Notes under the pieces: model-generated | Databases searched by the model: none | What the model was told of the DNA's origin: nothing | Seen by the model: the letters and a program-made list of their open reading frames with translations, nothing else | Origin: a virus | Strand: one strand, 5' to 3' | Virus record (IMG/VR): IMGVR_UViG_3300005613_000018 | Span: 35,610-99,609 of that record | Length of the DNA: 64,000 nucleotides | Shown: positions 40,256 to 51,186 of the stretch, piece after piece | Layout: every line of letters starts with the position of its first letter | Position numbering within the stretch: the stretch's first letter is position 1 | Position numbers and translations under genes: made by a program

Positions 40256-41794
40256 ATGGCTATTACAACGACTACAATTGCAAAGGCAGCAGGTTGGGCA
40301 AGAACTGATGTTATTGATCAACTAGAACAAGCATTCACTTGGTTGGAACTACACGGAACTGAAATCTCAGGGTTAGTTACGAGTATTAGTGATTATAGTG
40401 GAGGTGGAACTGTTGGTTCTGCTGGCACTGATTATTTTGATGTTCCTGTTACAACAACATCTGGTATTGGAACTGGTGCAACTTTTGAGGTTTATAGAAA
40501 TGGTGGGACCGTAAATACAATTTATGTAAATCGTCCTGGATATGGTTATACTGATGGTGAATATGTGACTCTATCTGCAGAAGATATTGGTGGTTCTGCT
40601 AATGGTGCTGTTGCAATTGGTATTACAGTAGCAGTTGATGGTGGTGCAACTCCTGTTGGTTATGGATCAACTAATCAATTCTTTGATAAGAACTTTTCTC
40701 CTGCGGTTGATTCAACTCGGCCTTGGGGTGTATTAAAACAAGATTTTGATACAAATAAAAGATTTGGAGTGACTTACAGAGGTTTTAAACCTTATGATGA
40801 TTATAGGATGAGTTTTACTGCAGGATCTTCATTTTTTCCATTTGATACAACTAACACTTCAGATAAAGGTGGAAGATATAGAGATTCATTCAGAGGAACT
40901 AAACATTTAGACATTTCAGTATTCTCTGATTCTACTAATAATTCGTTAGATTATAATATAGATGATAGTTCACAAATTTCTGCAGTATATGGGGGTTTTC
41001 AATATGCAACAATTAACTCTCCAACAACTCATGATTTAAAATTAAATGTCTATCGTTCATCTATTGATCCTTCCTTTGCAGTTCTTTCTTTTAATCAACC
41101 ATCTGTCAGTGGCGTTATAAATGACAGTACATTTAGTACTTTTATCATTCACAATTTTACTTCAGATCTTTGGGATTTGGATGAAGTATTTTCTGCGGGA
41201 ATGACTTTTATTGATGTGGATCCATCATTAAATCAATCTGAGGGAAACACTGCAATGATAGGATTTAAAACTATATTAGTTGGAAATAGATATGCACCAA
41301 GTGATAATAGTACCAGTACAAGAACTGCGGAAGCAGGATGGGCACAAATTTATGATGGTTCTTATCAAGACGCGCGTCCAATAAAAACTTATAGTATAAC
41401 TTCATCACAAACAAATTATACAGATTCTGCTAACATCTCTGATGGGTATAATACTATAGATCCATCACACGCAACAATTTATTCAAGAACTGGTGGATTT
41501 AAAGATCGAGGAATAATTGAAAATAATGCTACTGCTTATGGAAACAGATATCCAATCACAACATATCGTTCAGTGATTAAAGGAATTCCAATTAATGGAA
41601 ATCTGATTCCTTGTCCTTATTATATGCCTGATGATTTTGTAGTAATTGATTTACAACTGGATACATCAGGACAAGATATTGTTCAGGGTGATACGATTAC
41701 AATCAGTGGATCTGAAGTTTATACTGTGATTACTGGTTCTTATAATAAGAGTAATGAAACTGCTGGCGTATTCTTCTGTGCGAGGACTGTTTGA
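40256..41794 (+). CDS. Virion structural protein of the baseplate block
   Basis: 512 residues. Starts AITTTTIAKAAGWARTDVIDQLEQAFTWLELHG, then a beta module with the GxGY signature (TVNTIYVNRPGYGYTDGEYVTLS, residues about 85-107), then a large beta-rich domain with FGVTYRGFKPYDDYRM. The position corresponds to gp10 in T4, but I see no convincing gp10 motif; similar proteins are annotated as virion structural in cyanophages. Its stop overlaps the next start. Confidence 0.7.
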   Translation: MAITTTTIAKAAGWARTDVIDQLEQAFTWLELHGTEISGLVTSISDYSGGGTVGSAGTDYFDVPVTTTSGIGTGATFEVYRNGGTVNTIYVNRPGYGYTDGEYVTLSAEDIGGSANGAVAIGITVAVDGGATPVGYGSTNQFFDKNFSPAVDSTRPWGVLKQDFDTNKRFGVTYRGFKPYDDYRMSFTAGSSFFPFDTTNTSDKGGRYRDSFRGTKHLDISVFSDSTNNSLDYNIDDSSQISAVYGGFQYATINSPTTHDLKLNVYRSSIDPSFAVLSFNQPSVSGVINDSTFSTFIIHNFTSDLWDLDEVFSAGMTFIDVDPSLNQSEGNTAMIGFKTILVGNRYAPSDNSTSTRTAEAGWAQIYDGSYQDARPIKTYSITSSQTNYTDSANISDGYNTIDPSHATIYSRTGGFKDRGIIENNATAYGNRYPITTYRSVIKGIPINGNLIPCPYYMPDDFVVIDLQLDTSGQDIVQGDTITISGSEVYTVITGSYNKSNETAGVFFCARTV

Positions 41795-42006
41795 TGACTA
41801 ATTTTACAATTCCAAATTTATCAAGTGCTGTAGTTGGATTTGCAACTACAGCATTTTCTCCAACAGAAACATCATTTACTGTTGAGAATACAGAACCAGG
41901 TGGAAAAAATCGTGATATAACAGTAGAAGAAACTAGAAGAGGATGGTTAGATGGAAGAAGACCAGTAAGTGGGCAAATGTATCCCAGAGGTGTATATAAT
42001 AAATAG
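41794..42006 (+). CDS. Small virion-block protein
   Basis: 70 residues from ATG 41794, overlapping the preceding stop (TGATG). VEETRRGWLDGRRPVSGQMYPRGVYNK at the C-terminus is compact and proline/arginine-rich, a pattern I associate with small cyanophage structural proteins before gp8. Function unknown; probably virion-associated by position. Confidence 0.6.
   Translation: MTNFTIPNLSSAVVGFATTAFSPTETSFTVENTEPGGKNRDITVEETRRGWLDGRRPVSGQMYPRGVYNK
41998..42005 (+). promoter_or_regulatory. Late promoter upstream of gp8 (AATAAATA)
   Basis: AATAAATA overlaps the end of the 70-residue gene and lies 19 bases before gp8, the spacing seen for other late boxes here. Confidence 0.55.
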
Positions 42007-42024
42007 AAAAAAACATTTGTAAAA

Positions 42025-43581
42025 ATGGCAGCTATAATCACTGATCAACTTCGTATATTAAATGCGAAAAATTTTGTTAGTGGGGTTCAATCTACTTCCA
42101 ATTCTTATTATACGTTTATTGGATTACCAAATGCATCTGACTATCAATCGGATTGGGATACGAATCCCCCATCCCCAAAAGATAGTTTAGATCAATCTAA
42201 TGATTATTGGGACACGATGTTAGCCTTAAAAAAGGTCAACTCTAGTGACATTAGTCAGGTTGTCAGAAAAATCACCTGGCAATCTGGAACCACTTATGAT
42301 ATGTGGAGAAATGATATAACAAGAGACAATCCATCTCTACCATCATCATCATTTGACATCTATGATTCTAATTTTTATGTAATGAATAGTGATTATAGAG
42401 TTTACATCTGTCTCTATAATAATGCTTCTCCAGAAAATAATTTTAATGGTGGGCCTTCTCTTGATGAACCAACTTTTACTGATTTAGAACCAAGAGAAGC
42501 TGGTAGTAGTGGTGATGGATACATTTGGAAGTATCTTTATACTATCAAACCAAGTCAAGCTATTAAATTTGACTCTACAAATTATATTCCTGTACCAACT
42601 AATTGGGAAACTAGTTCTGAAAATACTGCGGTAAGAAATAATGCTTCAAGTGGTGGACAACTTAAAGTAGTTACTATCAGAAATCGTGGAGTCGGATTAG
42701 GTTCTCCAAATATAACTTATACCGGTGTTCCAATCAAAGGTGATGGAAGTGGTGCTACGGCTACTATAGTAATCAATAATGATTCCAAAGTAGAATCAAT
42801 TACTATTTCTAAGGGTGGTAGTGGATATACATATGGCACTGTAGATTTGAAATCTGGAAATGTACCAACTGGAACGACTTCACCAGTATTTGACGTAATT
42901 ATCCCACCTCCTGGTGGACATGGTTTTGATATATACCGTGAACTTGGTGCATATAACGTACTGGCATATTCTAGATTTGAGAATGACACTGATAACCCAG
43001 ATTTTATCACTGGTAATCAGTTTGCTAGAGTTGGATTGGTAGAAAATCCACAAGCTTATAATTCTACATCACTCTTAACAACTGATAAAGCAAGTGCTAC
43101 ATATGCACTCAGATTGACAGGAGCTGGTTACAGTTCTGCAACATTTACAGCAGATTCGGAAATTAGACAAACAGTTGGTCTTGGTTCTACATCTGTTGGA
43201 AGAGTCGTTTCATATGATCCTGTTACAGGAGTATTAAAGTATTGGCAGGATAGAACAAATGTTGGATTCAATTCTGATGGGACAAAAAATTCGAGTCCTA
43301 CGTATGGATTTGAAGCTCTTAGATTTACACCATCACCAAGTTCTGGTGGAAGTGTAGTGATTGTTGGTGGAAGTACAAATCTTTCAATTAGTACTTCTTT
43401 TACAGGTATATCTACGGTAATAAATAATAGAACCTACTACTTGGGTCAAAACTTCGTAAGGGGTGTTGCACAACCAGAGTCCAAAAAGTATTCTGGAAAT
43501 ATCATTTATGTTGACAACAGACCTTCTGTAACAAGATCATCTTCTCAAAAAGAAGACGTAAAAATAATTTTACAATTCTAA
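42025..43581 (+). CDS. 8: Baseplate wedge subunit gp8
   Basis: 518 residues against 334 in T4. The N-terminal LRILNAKNFVSGVQSTSNSYYTFIG and GDGYIWKYLYTIKPSQAIKF (about residues 160-180) match the conserved gp8 features (T4 has GDGYVWEYLFEI). Extra length comes from GxGY beta modules (NRGVGLGSPNITYTGVP, SKGGSGYTYGTVDLKSG) in the middle. gp8 is a wedge dimer that contacts gp7 and gp6. It lies after, rather than directly beside, gp7 as it would in T4, with three genes between. Confidence 0.87.
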   Translation: MAAIITDQLRILNAKNFVSGVQSTSNSYYTFIGLPNASDYQSDWDTNPPSPKDSLDQSNDYWDTMLALKKVNSSDISQVVRKITWQSGTTYDMWRNDITRDNPSLPSSSFDIYDSNFYVMNSDYRVYICLYNNASPENNFNGGPSLDEPTFTDLEPREAGSSGDGYIWKYLYTIKPSQAIKFDSTNYIPVPTNWETSSENTAVRNNASSGGQLKVVTIRNRGVGLGSPNITYTGVPIKGDGSGATATIVINNDSKVESITISKGGSGYTYGTVDLKSGNVPTGTTSPVFDVIIPPPGGHGFDIYRELGAYNVLAYSRFENDTDNPDFITGNQFARVGLVENPQAYNSTSLLTTDKASATYALRLTGAGYSSATFTADSEIRQTVGLGSTSVGRVVSYDPVTGVLKYWQDRTNVGFNSDGTKNSSPTYGFEALRFTPSPSSGGSVVIVGGSTNLSISTSFTGISTVINNRTYYLGQNFVRGVAQPESKKYSGNIIYVDNRPSVTRSSSQKEDVKIILQF

Positions 43582-43587
43582 AGAATT

Positions 43588-46500
43588 ATGCCACAGGAAA
43601 CTAATCTCAACGTCGCCCCTTATTTTGACGATTTTGACTCACAAAAAGACTATTATAAGGTTCTGTTTAAACCAGGTTTTCCGGTTCAAGCTAGAGAATT
43701 AACGACACTTCAATCGATTCTTCAAAATCAAGTAGAAAGTGTTGGAGATCACCTTTTCAAAGAAGGTGCTATGGTAATTCCTGGTGGACTTTCTTACCAG
43801 AAAAATTTTTATGCCATTCAAATTGATTCAGACTATCTTGGAATTCCGGTTACATTATATCTAGATCAATTGATTGGTAAAACGATTACTGGTGCAACTT
43901 CAGGTATAACAGCAAGAGTAGTAAAATATATCACCAGTTCTCAATCCGAGAGAGGAAACTGTACATTATACATTGATTATATCGATAGTAGCTCTACAGA
44001 TTTATCTTCCTCAACATTTTTAGATAATGAAGTTCTTTTAACTAACGAAAGTATTAATTACGCTACGACTTTCATTTCTGCTGGTGAAGGTTTTGCTAAA
44101 GCTATTTCACAAGATGCTTCAGCTATTGGATCATCAATGAGTATTAGTGATGGTGTCTACTTCCTGAGAGGATATTTTGTAAATGTTTCTAGTCAAACTT
44201 TAATTTTAGATCAGTATAGTAATAATTCAAGTTATAGAATTGGTTTCAATGTAGTCGAACAAATTATTTCTTCCGATGTTGATGAATCTTTAAATGATAA
44301 TGCAAAAGGATTTAATAATTATACGGCTCCAGGTGCAGATAGATTAAAGATTACTGCAACACTTTCAAAAAAATCATCTGATGATTATAATGATCAAAAT
44401 TTTATCCAATTAGCAGAAGTAAAAAATGGAGTTCTAAGAGATATAGTAACTAATACAGAGTATAATATTATTTCTGAAGAATTTGCTAGAAGAACTTTTG
44501 AGGAATCTGGAAATTATTATGTAAAGGAGTTTGTAACTAAAGTTGTTAATAGTTTAAATAATGGTTTTGGTAATAGAGGTTTATTTAATGAAAATCAATT
44601 AACTCCTTCAGGAAATGTTCCCTCAGATGATATTGGTATCTATAAAATTTCACCTGGAAAAGCTTATGTGAGAGGGTTTGAAGTTGAGACGATATCTCCC
44701 ACTTTAATTGATTTTGAAAAACCAAGAACAACTAAAACTTTAGAAGATCAAGGAATAAATTTTGGTTTTGGGCCATCTTTTGTCGTTAATAGTGTGAATG
44801 GTTGTCCATCAGTAGGAATCAATACATCTTATACTATCAGTATGAGAGATGAGAGAGTCGGAACTGATTATACAGTCACTGCTGGTAAAGAAATTGGTAT
44901 CGCTAGACTTTATGATTTTAATTTAAAATCTGGTTCATATGATTCCACTTATCCAGAATTAAATAAGTGGAATATTTCTTTGTGGGATATTAGTAAGTAT
45001 TCGGATATTACTGTAAACGAATCAGTTTCACTTACAATACCAACATATATTGAGGGTAGAACTAGTGGAGCTACTGGATATTTAAGACATGCTATTGTTG
45101 GAACAGCAATCACAGCATATGATGTTGAGGGAGAATTTATTGAAGGGGAAAGACTCTTATTTAACGGTGTAGAAGATAATTCTAGATCAACTAGAGAAGT
45201 TACTAATTATAAAATATCCGATTTCCAATCAATGCATGGCATTGTTGGATCAGGTCAAACGTTTAGTGCTAATTTCATTCCTTCCACAAGATTGGTATTT
45301 GGAAATGCATCAATTACAGCCGCTAGTAATGGAATTTCTACAGTAACAGCACCAAATGCAGATTTTCTTGGAATCGTAAAAACTGGTAATCTTTTAGGAT
45401 ATCAAAGAGCTTCTTTAGATTATCAATCTTTTGCTAAAGTAGAAAGTGTATCACAAACACAAATCACAATTTCTGGAATAACTACGGTCTCTGGTTTTGT
45501 AGATGGTGCACTACCATCCACTACAATTGAAGTTAATGATCTTTCATTGTTAGGAACCACTTTCCAACAAAAATCTCCAAGTGGAAATACCTCCCCCAAT
45601 AACTCCATTTATAGTTCATTCTCTAAAGAAAATATTTCTAATGTATCTCTGAATGATGCTACGTTAATCATAAGAAGACCTTATGATGTAACTATAACGG
45701 ATGGTTCTACGGCAACTATAACTGCAGGTGAAAATGAAGTTTTCCTTCCATATACTCAGAAAAGATATACATTAATTCTTGATGATGGTACTACAGAAAT
45801 ATTATCAGCATCTAAATTAACATTTGGTTCCGGAAGTACAAATCTCACCGTTAATGGATTATCAGGAAGTGGTTCTGCCCAATTAGTCACTACTATCAGA
45901 AAAGATAAAATATTTGAAAAGGTAAAAGTAAATAACACATCATTATCCACTATTATAAACAAGTCTTCTCAATCAAATTCTGGTGTTGGTGCAACAACAC
46001 TAAATGATGGTCTTACTTATGGTAACTATCCTTTTGGTACTAGGGTTCAGGACTCAAAAATTTCTTTAAATGTTCCCGATGTTGTTAGAGTTTTTGGAGT
46101 ATTTGAATCAAAAACAACTAGTGATCCAGAATCACCAAACATGACAACTTCTTTGATGAGTGGTTCTACATCTACAACCAATGATCTTATAATCTCTGAA
46201 CAAATTGTTGGAAGTACTAGTGGAGCTTTGGCCAAGTATATTTTTAGAAAAAGTGATACTTCTATTAATTTCATATATGAAAATCAAAATACTTTCCAAA
46301 ATGGTGAAGTTGTAACATTTACTTCTTCAGGAGTGACTGCAGTAGTATCTGATTTGAGTATCGGAAGTAAAAATATAACTTCTAGATTCTCTCTGGATCA
46401 GGCTCAAGAAGAAACATTTTATGATTATTCTAGAATTGTTAGGAATGAAGATGTAATATCACCGTCTAAAAAAATTATTGTATACTATCAATCAGCTTCA

Positions 46501-49500
46501 TATGATTCTTCAGATACTGGTGATATTACAACTGTAAATTCATACGATAATTTTGATTACTCAACAGAAATTGGATCAACTAAATCTGGAATTAGATGTT
46601 CGGATATTATTGATGCTAGACTTCGTACATCCGGATTTACTGTATCTGAAAATACTAGATCTCCATTTGAATTTTTTGGAAGATCATTTACTAGTGGTCA
46701 ACACAGTTCTAAAGATATTTTAGCTTCAGATGAATCAATCACAGTAGATTATTCTTATTATCTTCCAAGATATGATAGTATTTTAATCACTAAAAAGGGT
46801 GAGTTTGTAGTCAAACAAGGAATTCCATCAGATATTCCTACTCTTCCTACAATTAGTAGTGGGACAATGGAAATCGCTAATGTATTTCTTCCAGCATATC
46901 TTTACAGTGTTTCAGATGCTCAAGTCTCATTTATCAACCATAAGAGATATCAAATGCAGGATATCTCAAGACTGGAAAGTAGAATTAACAATCTCGAATA
47001 TTATACTTCTCTCAATATTCTAGAACAAAAAACAATCAATCAATTTACTCCTGATGAAAATGGATTAAATCGTTTTAAATCAGGTATAGCTGTTGATAAT
47101 TTCAATACTAGAGATATTCAGGATAATGCAGTTGGTGTTAAAAACGCTATTGATAAATCTAAACATGTATTGAGACCTTCACACTATACTACTGCAATTA
47201 ACTTGAATCTTGCTACGGAAGGAAGTTCGAATGACGATACTAGATTTTCTACAATTATAGGTGATGGCATTAGAAGAACTAATCAGGCAATTTCTCTTGA
47301 TTATTCAGAAGTTTCTTGGTTAAATCAACCATTTGCAACAAGAACTGAATCTGTCACTCCATTTTTAGTTACTTTTTATCAAGGACAATTATCTTTTGAA
47401 CCTACAGTTGACGTTTGGATTGATACTATAACTATTGAGCCAAGAAATATTCAAGGGGGAGTTACTACTACAGACTTATTACCAGTTAATGTCGAAATAA
47501 ACCGCCGGGGTAATAATGAAGATGCTCCAAGAGTTGGTCCACTTCCAGCAGTAATAAATGATGACAGAGAAGCTGCGTGGGGTCGGGGTCGTGAACGTAA
47601 ACCTGAAGAAGGCCGTGGTGGTGGGCCACAACGAGTTGGGAGAAGTACAAGAGAAAGAAGTGAGGCGAATGGAGGTACTTGGAGACAAGGAACTGCAGAA
47701 GAATTTCGGATGTTTGCTGGTGATGCGTCCGCCGATCGCTGGGCCACGATGAATGCTCGGGGTGTTCCAGGATCTTTTATGGTAGAAGTTGGTGGCAATA
47801 ATCAAGTCATAGTAGAACCAGCAACACCCGATCGTACAGTTCAAGTTGGTTTCGAAGAAACAATTACCGAAGGTGAAGTAACAACAGAATCTCTTGGAAA
47901 TAGAATTGTTAGACGTGAAATTATTGCAAACATGAGAACTCGTAATATCGAGTTCACTGCGAAAAGGATGAAACCTTATACAAGAGTCTATTCTTTTTGG
48001 GATGAGGTTGATGTAACAAGATTCTGTGTAAACAAATTAATTGAAATCCAAATGGTTTCCGGCACATTCCAAGTTGGAGAGACCGTTCGTAGTAATACAT
48101 CTACATCGATACAAGTGGTTCCTGGAGCTGGATTTGGTCTTCCACAGATGACGTTCAGAGTAGCTTCAACAAATCATAAATCAGGGCCTTATAATAATCC
48201 AACTGACACATATGTAAATAATCCATATGATAGAAATAATAGTATTCCGGCAAGTTATTCGGAAACATCTTCAATTCTCAATATAGACACATTCAGTTTG
48301 GCTGATGAAGGATTCCCAGAATTCTCAGGTTATCTCGCAAATGGAATGACACTACAGGGTGAGACGAGTGGTGCTATTGCAACGGTATCTAATCTCAGAC
48401 TTGTAACTGATGAAGTTGGTTCCTTAATCGGTTGCTATAGAGTACCTGATTCTAGAAATACATCATTCCCGACTTTCTCTACAGGTAGAAATAAAATGAG
48501 GCTCACTAGTAGCCCAACTAATAGTAAAGTTGAGGGAACATATACAACAGCTGCTGATGAAATTTTCTACTCTCAAGGAGATCTTGACACAACTCAGGAA
48601 GTAACACTTTCCACCAGAAATATTATTAGAGAACAAACTCCGATTTTTGAAACTATTCCTGGTACTCCTGAAGTGGTCGAAGTAGGAGATCCTGGACTTA
48701 CAGGAAGATTCACTGACCCTCTGGCACAATCATTTACTGTCGATGATGAAACTGGAATTTTTGTTTCCTCTTGTGATGTATTCTTTGAGTCAGTTCCAAC
48801 AGATAATATTCCAGTAGCTTTTGATATCAGAGAGATGCAATTGGGAATTCCATCTCAAAAAATTCTAGCATATTCAAGAGTAGTAAAAAATTCTCAAGAA
48901 ATTACAACATCATCAGATGGTAGTGTTGCTACAAAGTTCACATTTGAATCCCCAGTTTATTTGGAACCCGGAAGAGAATATGCAATCGTATTGTTAGCAA
49001 ATTCTCCCGGATATAACGTTTGGATTTCTAGACTTGGTGAAATTGAAGTTTCTACTATCAATCAACCAGAATCCTCTCAAACTCTGGTATCTACTCAACC
49101 ACTTCTTGGATCATTGTTCAAGTCACAAAATGCTTCTACATGGACACCAAGTCAGTACGAAGATCTGAAGTTTGAACTTTTTAGATGTGAATTCGTTTCT
49201 AGTGGAAATGTACAGCTATTCAATCCAGATTTGAATAAAGATATTGAATTTATTGGGAGAGATTCAGTAACTACTGACCCATATACAATCAGAGTTGGTC
49301 TTGGAACAACAGTTGTAAATTCCGATTTGAGTAACTTAGTACCAGGAAATACCGTTACACAAAATCTTACACAGGCTACTGGAGACTTTGTTGGATTTGC
49401 TGGTTCTGCGACATCATCACTGACAGTTACAAATGCTGGTGTTGGTTATACACCTTCTTCTGGAAGTTTTGTATTTAATGATGTTGCACTTACAACGGTT

Positions 49501-51186
49501 ACGGGTAATGGTATTAATGCTACTGCCAATGTAACTGTTAATAATGGAAGTGTTTCTTCTGCAACTATCGTAAATGGTGGTGTTGGTTATAGAGTTGGTG
49601 ATGTTGTAACTCCAACTTCTCTTGGAACATTGACTCTTGGAACTGGTATTAGATTATCAATTTCTGAAATTTATGGAGAAAATGAATTAATCATTACCAA
49701 TGTTCAGGGTGAATTTGGAACACTTGCTAGTAATACATTAACTTATGTGAATAGTAGTGGTATTACAACAACATTAAACTATGAAGCAAGTTTTGGAAAT
49801 GGTATTGTACCTGTTTCACCAATCAGAGTTGATACTGATGGAGTACATCTCAAAATTTTCTGTAGAAATCATGGAATGCATTCCGAAACAAATCTTGTAA
49901 CATTAAGTGATATTACTGGAGATACTGATCCAACACCACTAACGGCACCATATGGAATAACAAACACTTCTTCAATTTCGGTTACTGATTCTTCAGATTT
50001 CACCGAATTTGAAAATGTGAGTGTTGCTTCAACAAATCCAGGTTATGTAAAAATTGGTGGTGAAATTATTTCTTATACCGGAACAGATGGAAATACTTTG
50101 ACTGGAATTACTAGAGGAATTGATAGTACTTTAGTTGGTTCTTACAGTTCTAGTGATTTAGTTTATAAGTATGAATTAAATGGAGTATCTTTGAGAAGAA
50201 TTAATAAAACTCATGAGTTAAATGAAGTTACTATTAGTAATCCAATAACTCTTGATTCTTATCATGTAAAAATTGATATGTCTGAGAATGGAACTGATAG
50301 AACAAGCTCTTCAAGTTTCCCAGAACTCCATTTCAATGAAAAATTTGAAGGTGGTGGGGTAAATGGAAAATCTACATATAATATTCAATTTGAAAAGATT
50401 AGTCCAAATATCAACACAATCACACCAACTGGAACATCAATTGATGCTACTTGTAGAACAGTTAGTGGCACTAGTATTTCGGGTAGTGAAATTTCATTTG
50501 TTGATAAAGGAACAGAACCCATGAGTCTTAGTGATGTTACTAGGTTCGATTCTCCAAGAATTATCGCATCTAAAATTAATGAGACTACCTTCTTGACAGA
50601 GTTTCCACAAAATAGATCATTTACAGCAAACTTCAATTTATCAACTGAGGATTCGAGAATTGCACCAATACTTGATTTGAATAATTCTTCTATAGTATTT
50701 ACGACTAATAGGGTCAATCAAGCAACTACTGATTATATTAATGACTTTGATGTGAAAGGTATAAGAAATGACAAGAATAATTTCTATTATGTAACTAAGA
50801 ACATTACTCTCGGAAATCCAGGAACATCTATAGAACTTTACATAGATGCTTACATACACAATCAAGCTGATGTTAGAGCTTTCTACGCTTTAGATCCAAA
50901 GAATGATATTCTTGATACTATTTTCACTCCATTCCCTGGTTATAATAATATAGAACCTAACGGAGCTGTAACCAATACTAATTTGAATGATGGAACTACT
51001 AATGCTCAAGTCTCGAAAGTGGATAGTTTAATTCCAATTCCAATGAGATCTCATTATAAAGAATATAAGTTTAGTGTAGATCGTCTATCATCATTCAATT
51101 CTTTAAGAATTAAACTGATTGGTACTTCTACTAATCAAGCTTTCCCTCCAATGATCAAAAACTTGAGAGTTATATCTTATGCATAA
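43588..51186 (+). CDS. DUF4815-type giant virion structural protein
   Basis: 2532 residues. The N-terminus NVAPYFDDFDSQKDYYKVLFKPGFPVQARELTTLQSILQNQVE is the start of the DUF4815 family of cyanophage and pelagiphage structural proteins, which occupy the place of gp10/gp11 in T4. The rest is repetitive beta structure, with GxGY modules (NAGVGYTPSSG, NGGVGYRVGDVV) near residues 1950-2010. Residues about 1300-1395 are an Arg/Gly/Glu-rich insert with unusually high GC. Probably part of the baseplate rim or short-fibre attachment. The next gene starts eight bases before its stop. Confidence 0.82.
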   Translation: MPQETNLNVAPYFDDFDSQKDYYKVLFKPGFPVQARELTTLQSILQNQVESVGDHLFKEGAMVIPGGLSYQKNFYAIQIDSDYLGIPVTLYLDQLIGKTITGATSGITARVVKYITSSQSERGNCTLYIDYIDSSSTDLSSSTFLDNEVLLTNESINYATTFISAGEGFAKAISQDASAIGSSMSISDGVYFLRGYFVNVSSQTLILDQYSNNSSYRIGFNVVEQIISSDVDESLNDNAKGFNNYTAPGADRLKITATLSKKSSDDYNDQNFIQLAEVKNGVLRDIVTNTEYNIISEEFARRTFEESGNYYVKEFVTKVVNSLNNGFGNRGLFNENQLTPSGNVPSDDIGIYKISPGKAYVRGFEVETISPTLIDFEKPRTTKTLEDQGINFGFGPSFVVNSVNGCPSVGINTSYTISMRDERVGTDYTVTAGKEIGIARLYDFNLKSGSYDSTYPELNKWNISLWDISKYSDITVNESVSLTIPTYIEGRTSGATGYLRHAIVGTAITAYDVEGEFIEGERLLFNGVEDNSRSTREVTNYKISDFQSMHGIVGSGQTFSANFIPSTRLVFGNASITAASNGISTVTAPNADFLGIVKTGNLLGYQRASLDYQSFAKVESVSQTQITISGITTVSGFVDGALPSTTIEVNDLSLLGTTFQQKSPSGNTSPNNSIYSSFSKENISNVSLNDATLIIRRPYDVTITDGSTATITAGENEVFLPYTQKRYTLILDDGTTEILSASKLTFGSGSTNLTVNGLSGSGSAQLVTTIRKDKIFEKVKVNNTSLSTIINKSSQSNSGVGATTLNDGLTYGNYPFGTRVQDSKISLNVPDVVRVFGVFESKTTSDPESPNMTTSLMSGSTSTTNDLIISEQIVGSTSGALAKYIFRKSDTSINFIYENQNTFQNGEVVTFTSSGVTAVVSDLSIGSKNITSRFSLDQAQEETFYDYSRIVRNEDVISPSKKIIVYYQSASYDSSDTGDITTVNSYDNFDYSTEIGSTKSGIRCSDIIDARLRTSGFTVSENTRSPFEFFGRSFTSGQHSSKDILASDESITVDYSYYLPRYDSILITKKGEFVVKQGIPSDIPTLPTISSGTMEIANVFLPAYLYSVSDAQVSFINHKRYQMQDISRLESRINNLEYYTSLNILEQKTINQFTPDENGLNRFKSGIAVDNFNTRDIQDNAVGVKNAIDKSKHVLRPSHYTTAINLNLATEGSSNDDTRFSTIIGDGIRRTNQAISLDYSEVSWLNQPFATRTESVTPFLVTFYQGQLSFEPTVDVWIDTITIEPRNIQGGVTTTDLLPVNVEINRRGNNEDAPRVGPLPAVINDDREAAWGRGRERKPEEGRGGGPQRVGRSTRERSEANGGTWRQGTAEEFRMFAGDASADRWATMNARGVPGSFMVEVGGNNQVIVEPATPDRTVQVGFEETITEGEVTTESLGNRIVRREIIANMRTRNIEFTAKRMKPYTRVYSFWDEVDVTRFCVNKLIEIQMVSGTFQVGETVRSNTSTSIQVVPGAGFGLPQMTFRVASTNHKSGPYNNPTDTYVNNPYDRNNSIPASYSETSSILNIDTFSLADEGFPEFSGYLANGMTLQGETSGAIATVSNLRLVTDEVGSLIGCYRVPDSRNTSFPTFSTGRNKMRLTSSPTNSKVEGTYTTAADEIFYSQGDLDTTQEVTLSTRNIIREQTPIFETIPGTPEVVEVGDPGLTGRFTDPLAQSFTVDDETGIFVSSCDVFFESVPTDNIPVAFDIREMQLGIPSQKILAYSRVVKNSQEITTSSDGSVATKFTFESPVYLEPGREYAIVLLANSPGYNVWISRLGEIEVSTINQPESSQTLVSTQPLLGSLFKSQNASTWTPSQYEDLKFELFRCEFVSSGNVQLFNPDLNKDIEFIGRDSVTTDPYTIRVGLGTTVVNSDLSNLVPGNTVTQNLTQATGDFVGFAGSATSSLTVTNAGVGYTPSSGSFVFNDVALTTVTGNGINATANVTVNNGSVSSATIVNGGVGYRVGDVVTPTSLGTLTLGTGIRLSISEIYGENELIITNVQGEFGTLASNTLTYVNSSGITTTLNYEASFGNGIVPVSPIRVDTDGVHLKIFCRNHGMHSETNLVTLSDITGDTDPTPLTAPYGITNTSSISVTDSSDFTEFENVSVASTNPGYVKIGGEIISYTGTDGNTLTGITRGIDSTLVGSYSSSDLVYKYELNGVSLRRINKTHELNEVTISNPITLDSYHVKIDMSENGTDRTSSSSFPELHFNEKFEGGGVNGKSTYNIQFEKISPNINTITPTGTSIDATCRTVSGTSISGSEISFVDKGTEPMSLSDVTRFDSPRIIASKINETTFLTEFPQNRSFTANFNLSTEDSRIAPILDLNNSSIVFTTNRVNQATTDYINDFDVKGIRNDKNNFYYVTKNITLGNPGTSIELYIDAYIHNQADVRAFYALDPKNDILDTIFTPFPGYNNIEPNGAVTNTNLNDGTTNAQVSKVDSLIPIPMRSHYKEYKFSVDRLSSFNSLRIKLIGTSTNQAFPPMIKNLRVISYA
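47505..47780 (+). other. GC-rich, Arg/Gly-rich insert inside the DUF4815 protein
   Basis: Across about 275 bp the DNA is roughly half G+C while the flanks are near one third. It encodes GRGRERKPEEGRGGGPQRVG and EFRMFAGDASADRWATMNAR, unlike the Ser/Thr/Asn-rich surroundings. The reading frame is open on both sides. It looks like a recently acquired or rapidly changing loop. Confidence 0.7.

Noticed and set aside
47451-47844. Minus-strand ORFs opposite the GC-rich island
   Set aside because: High GC lengthens open frames by chance; the plus frame is continuous with the DUF4815 protein on both sides.
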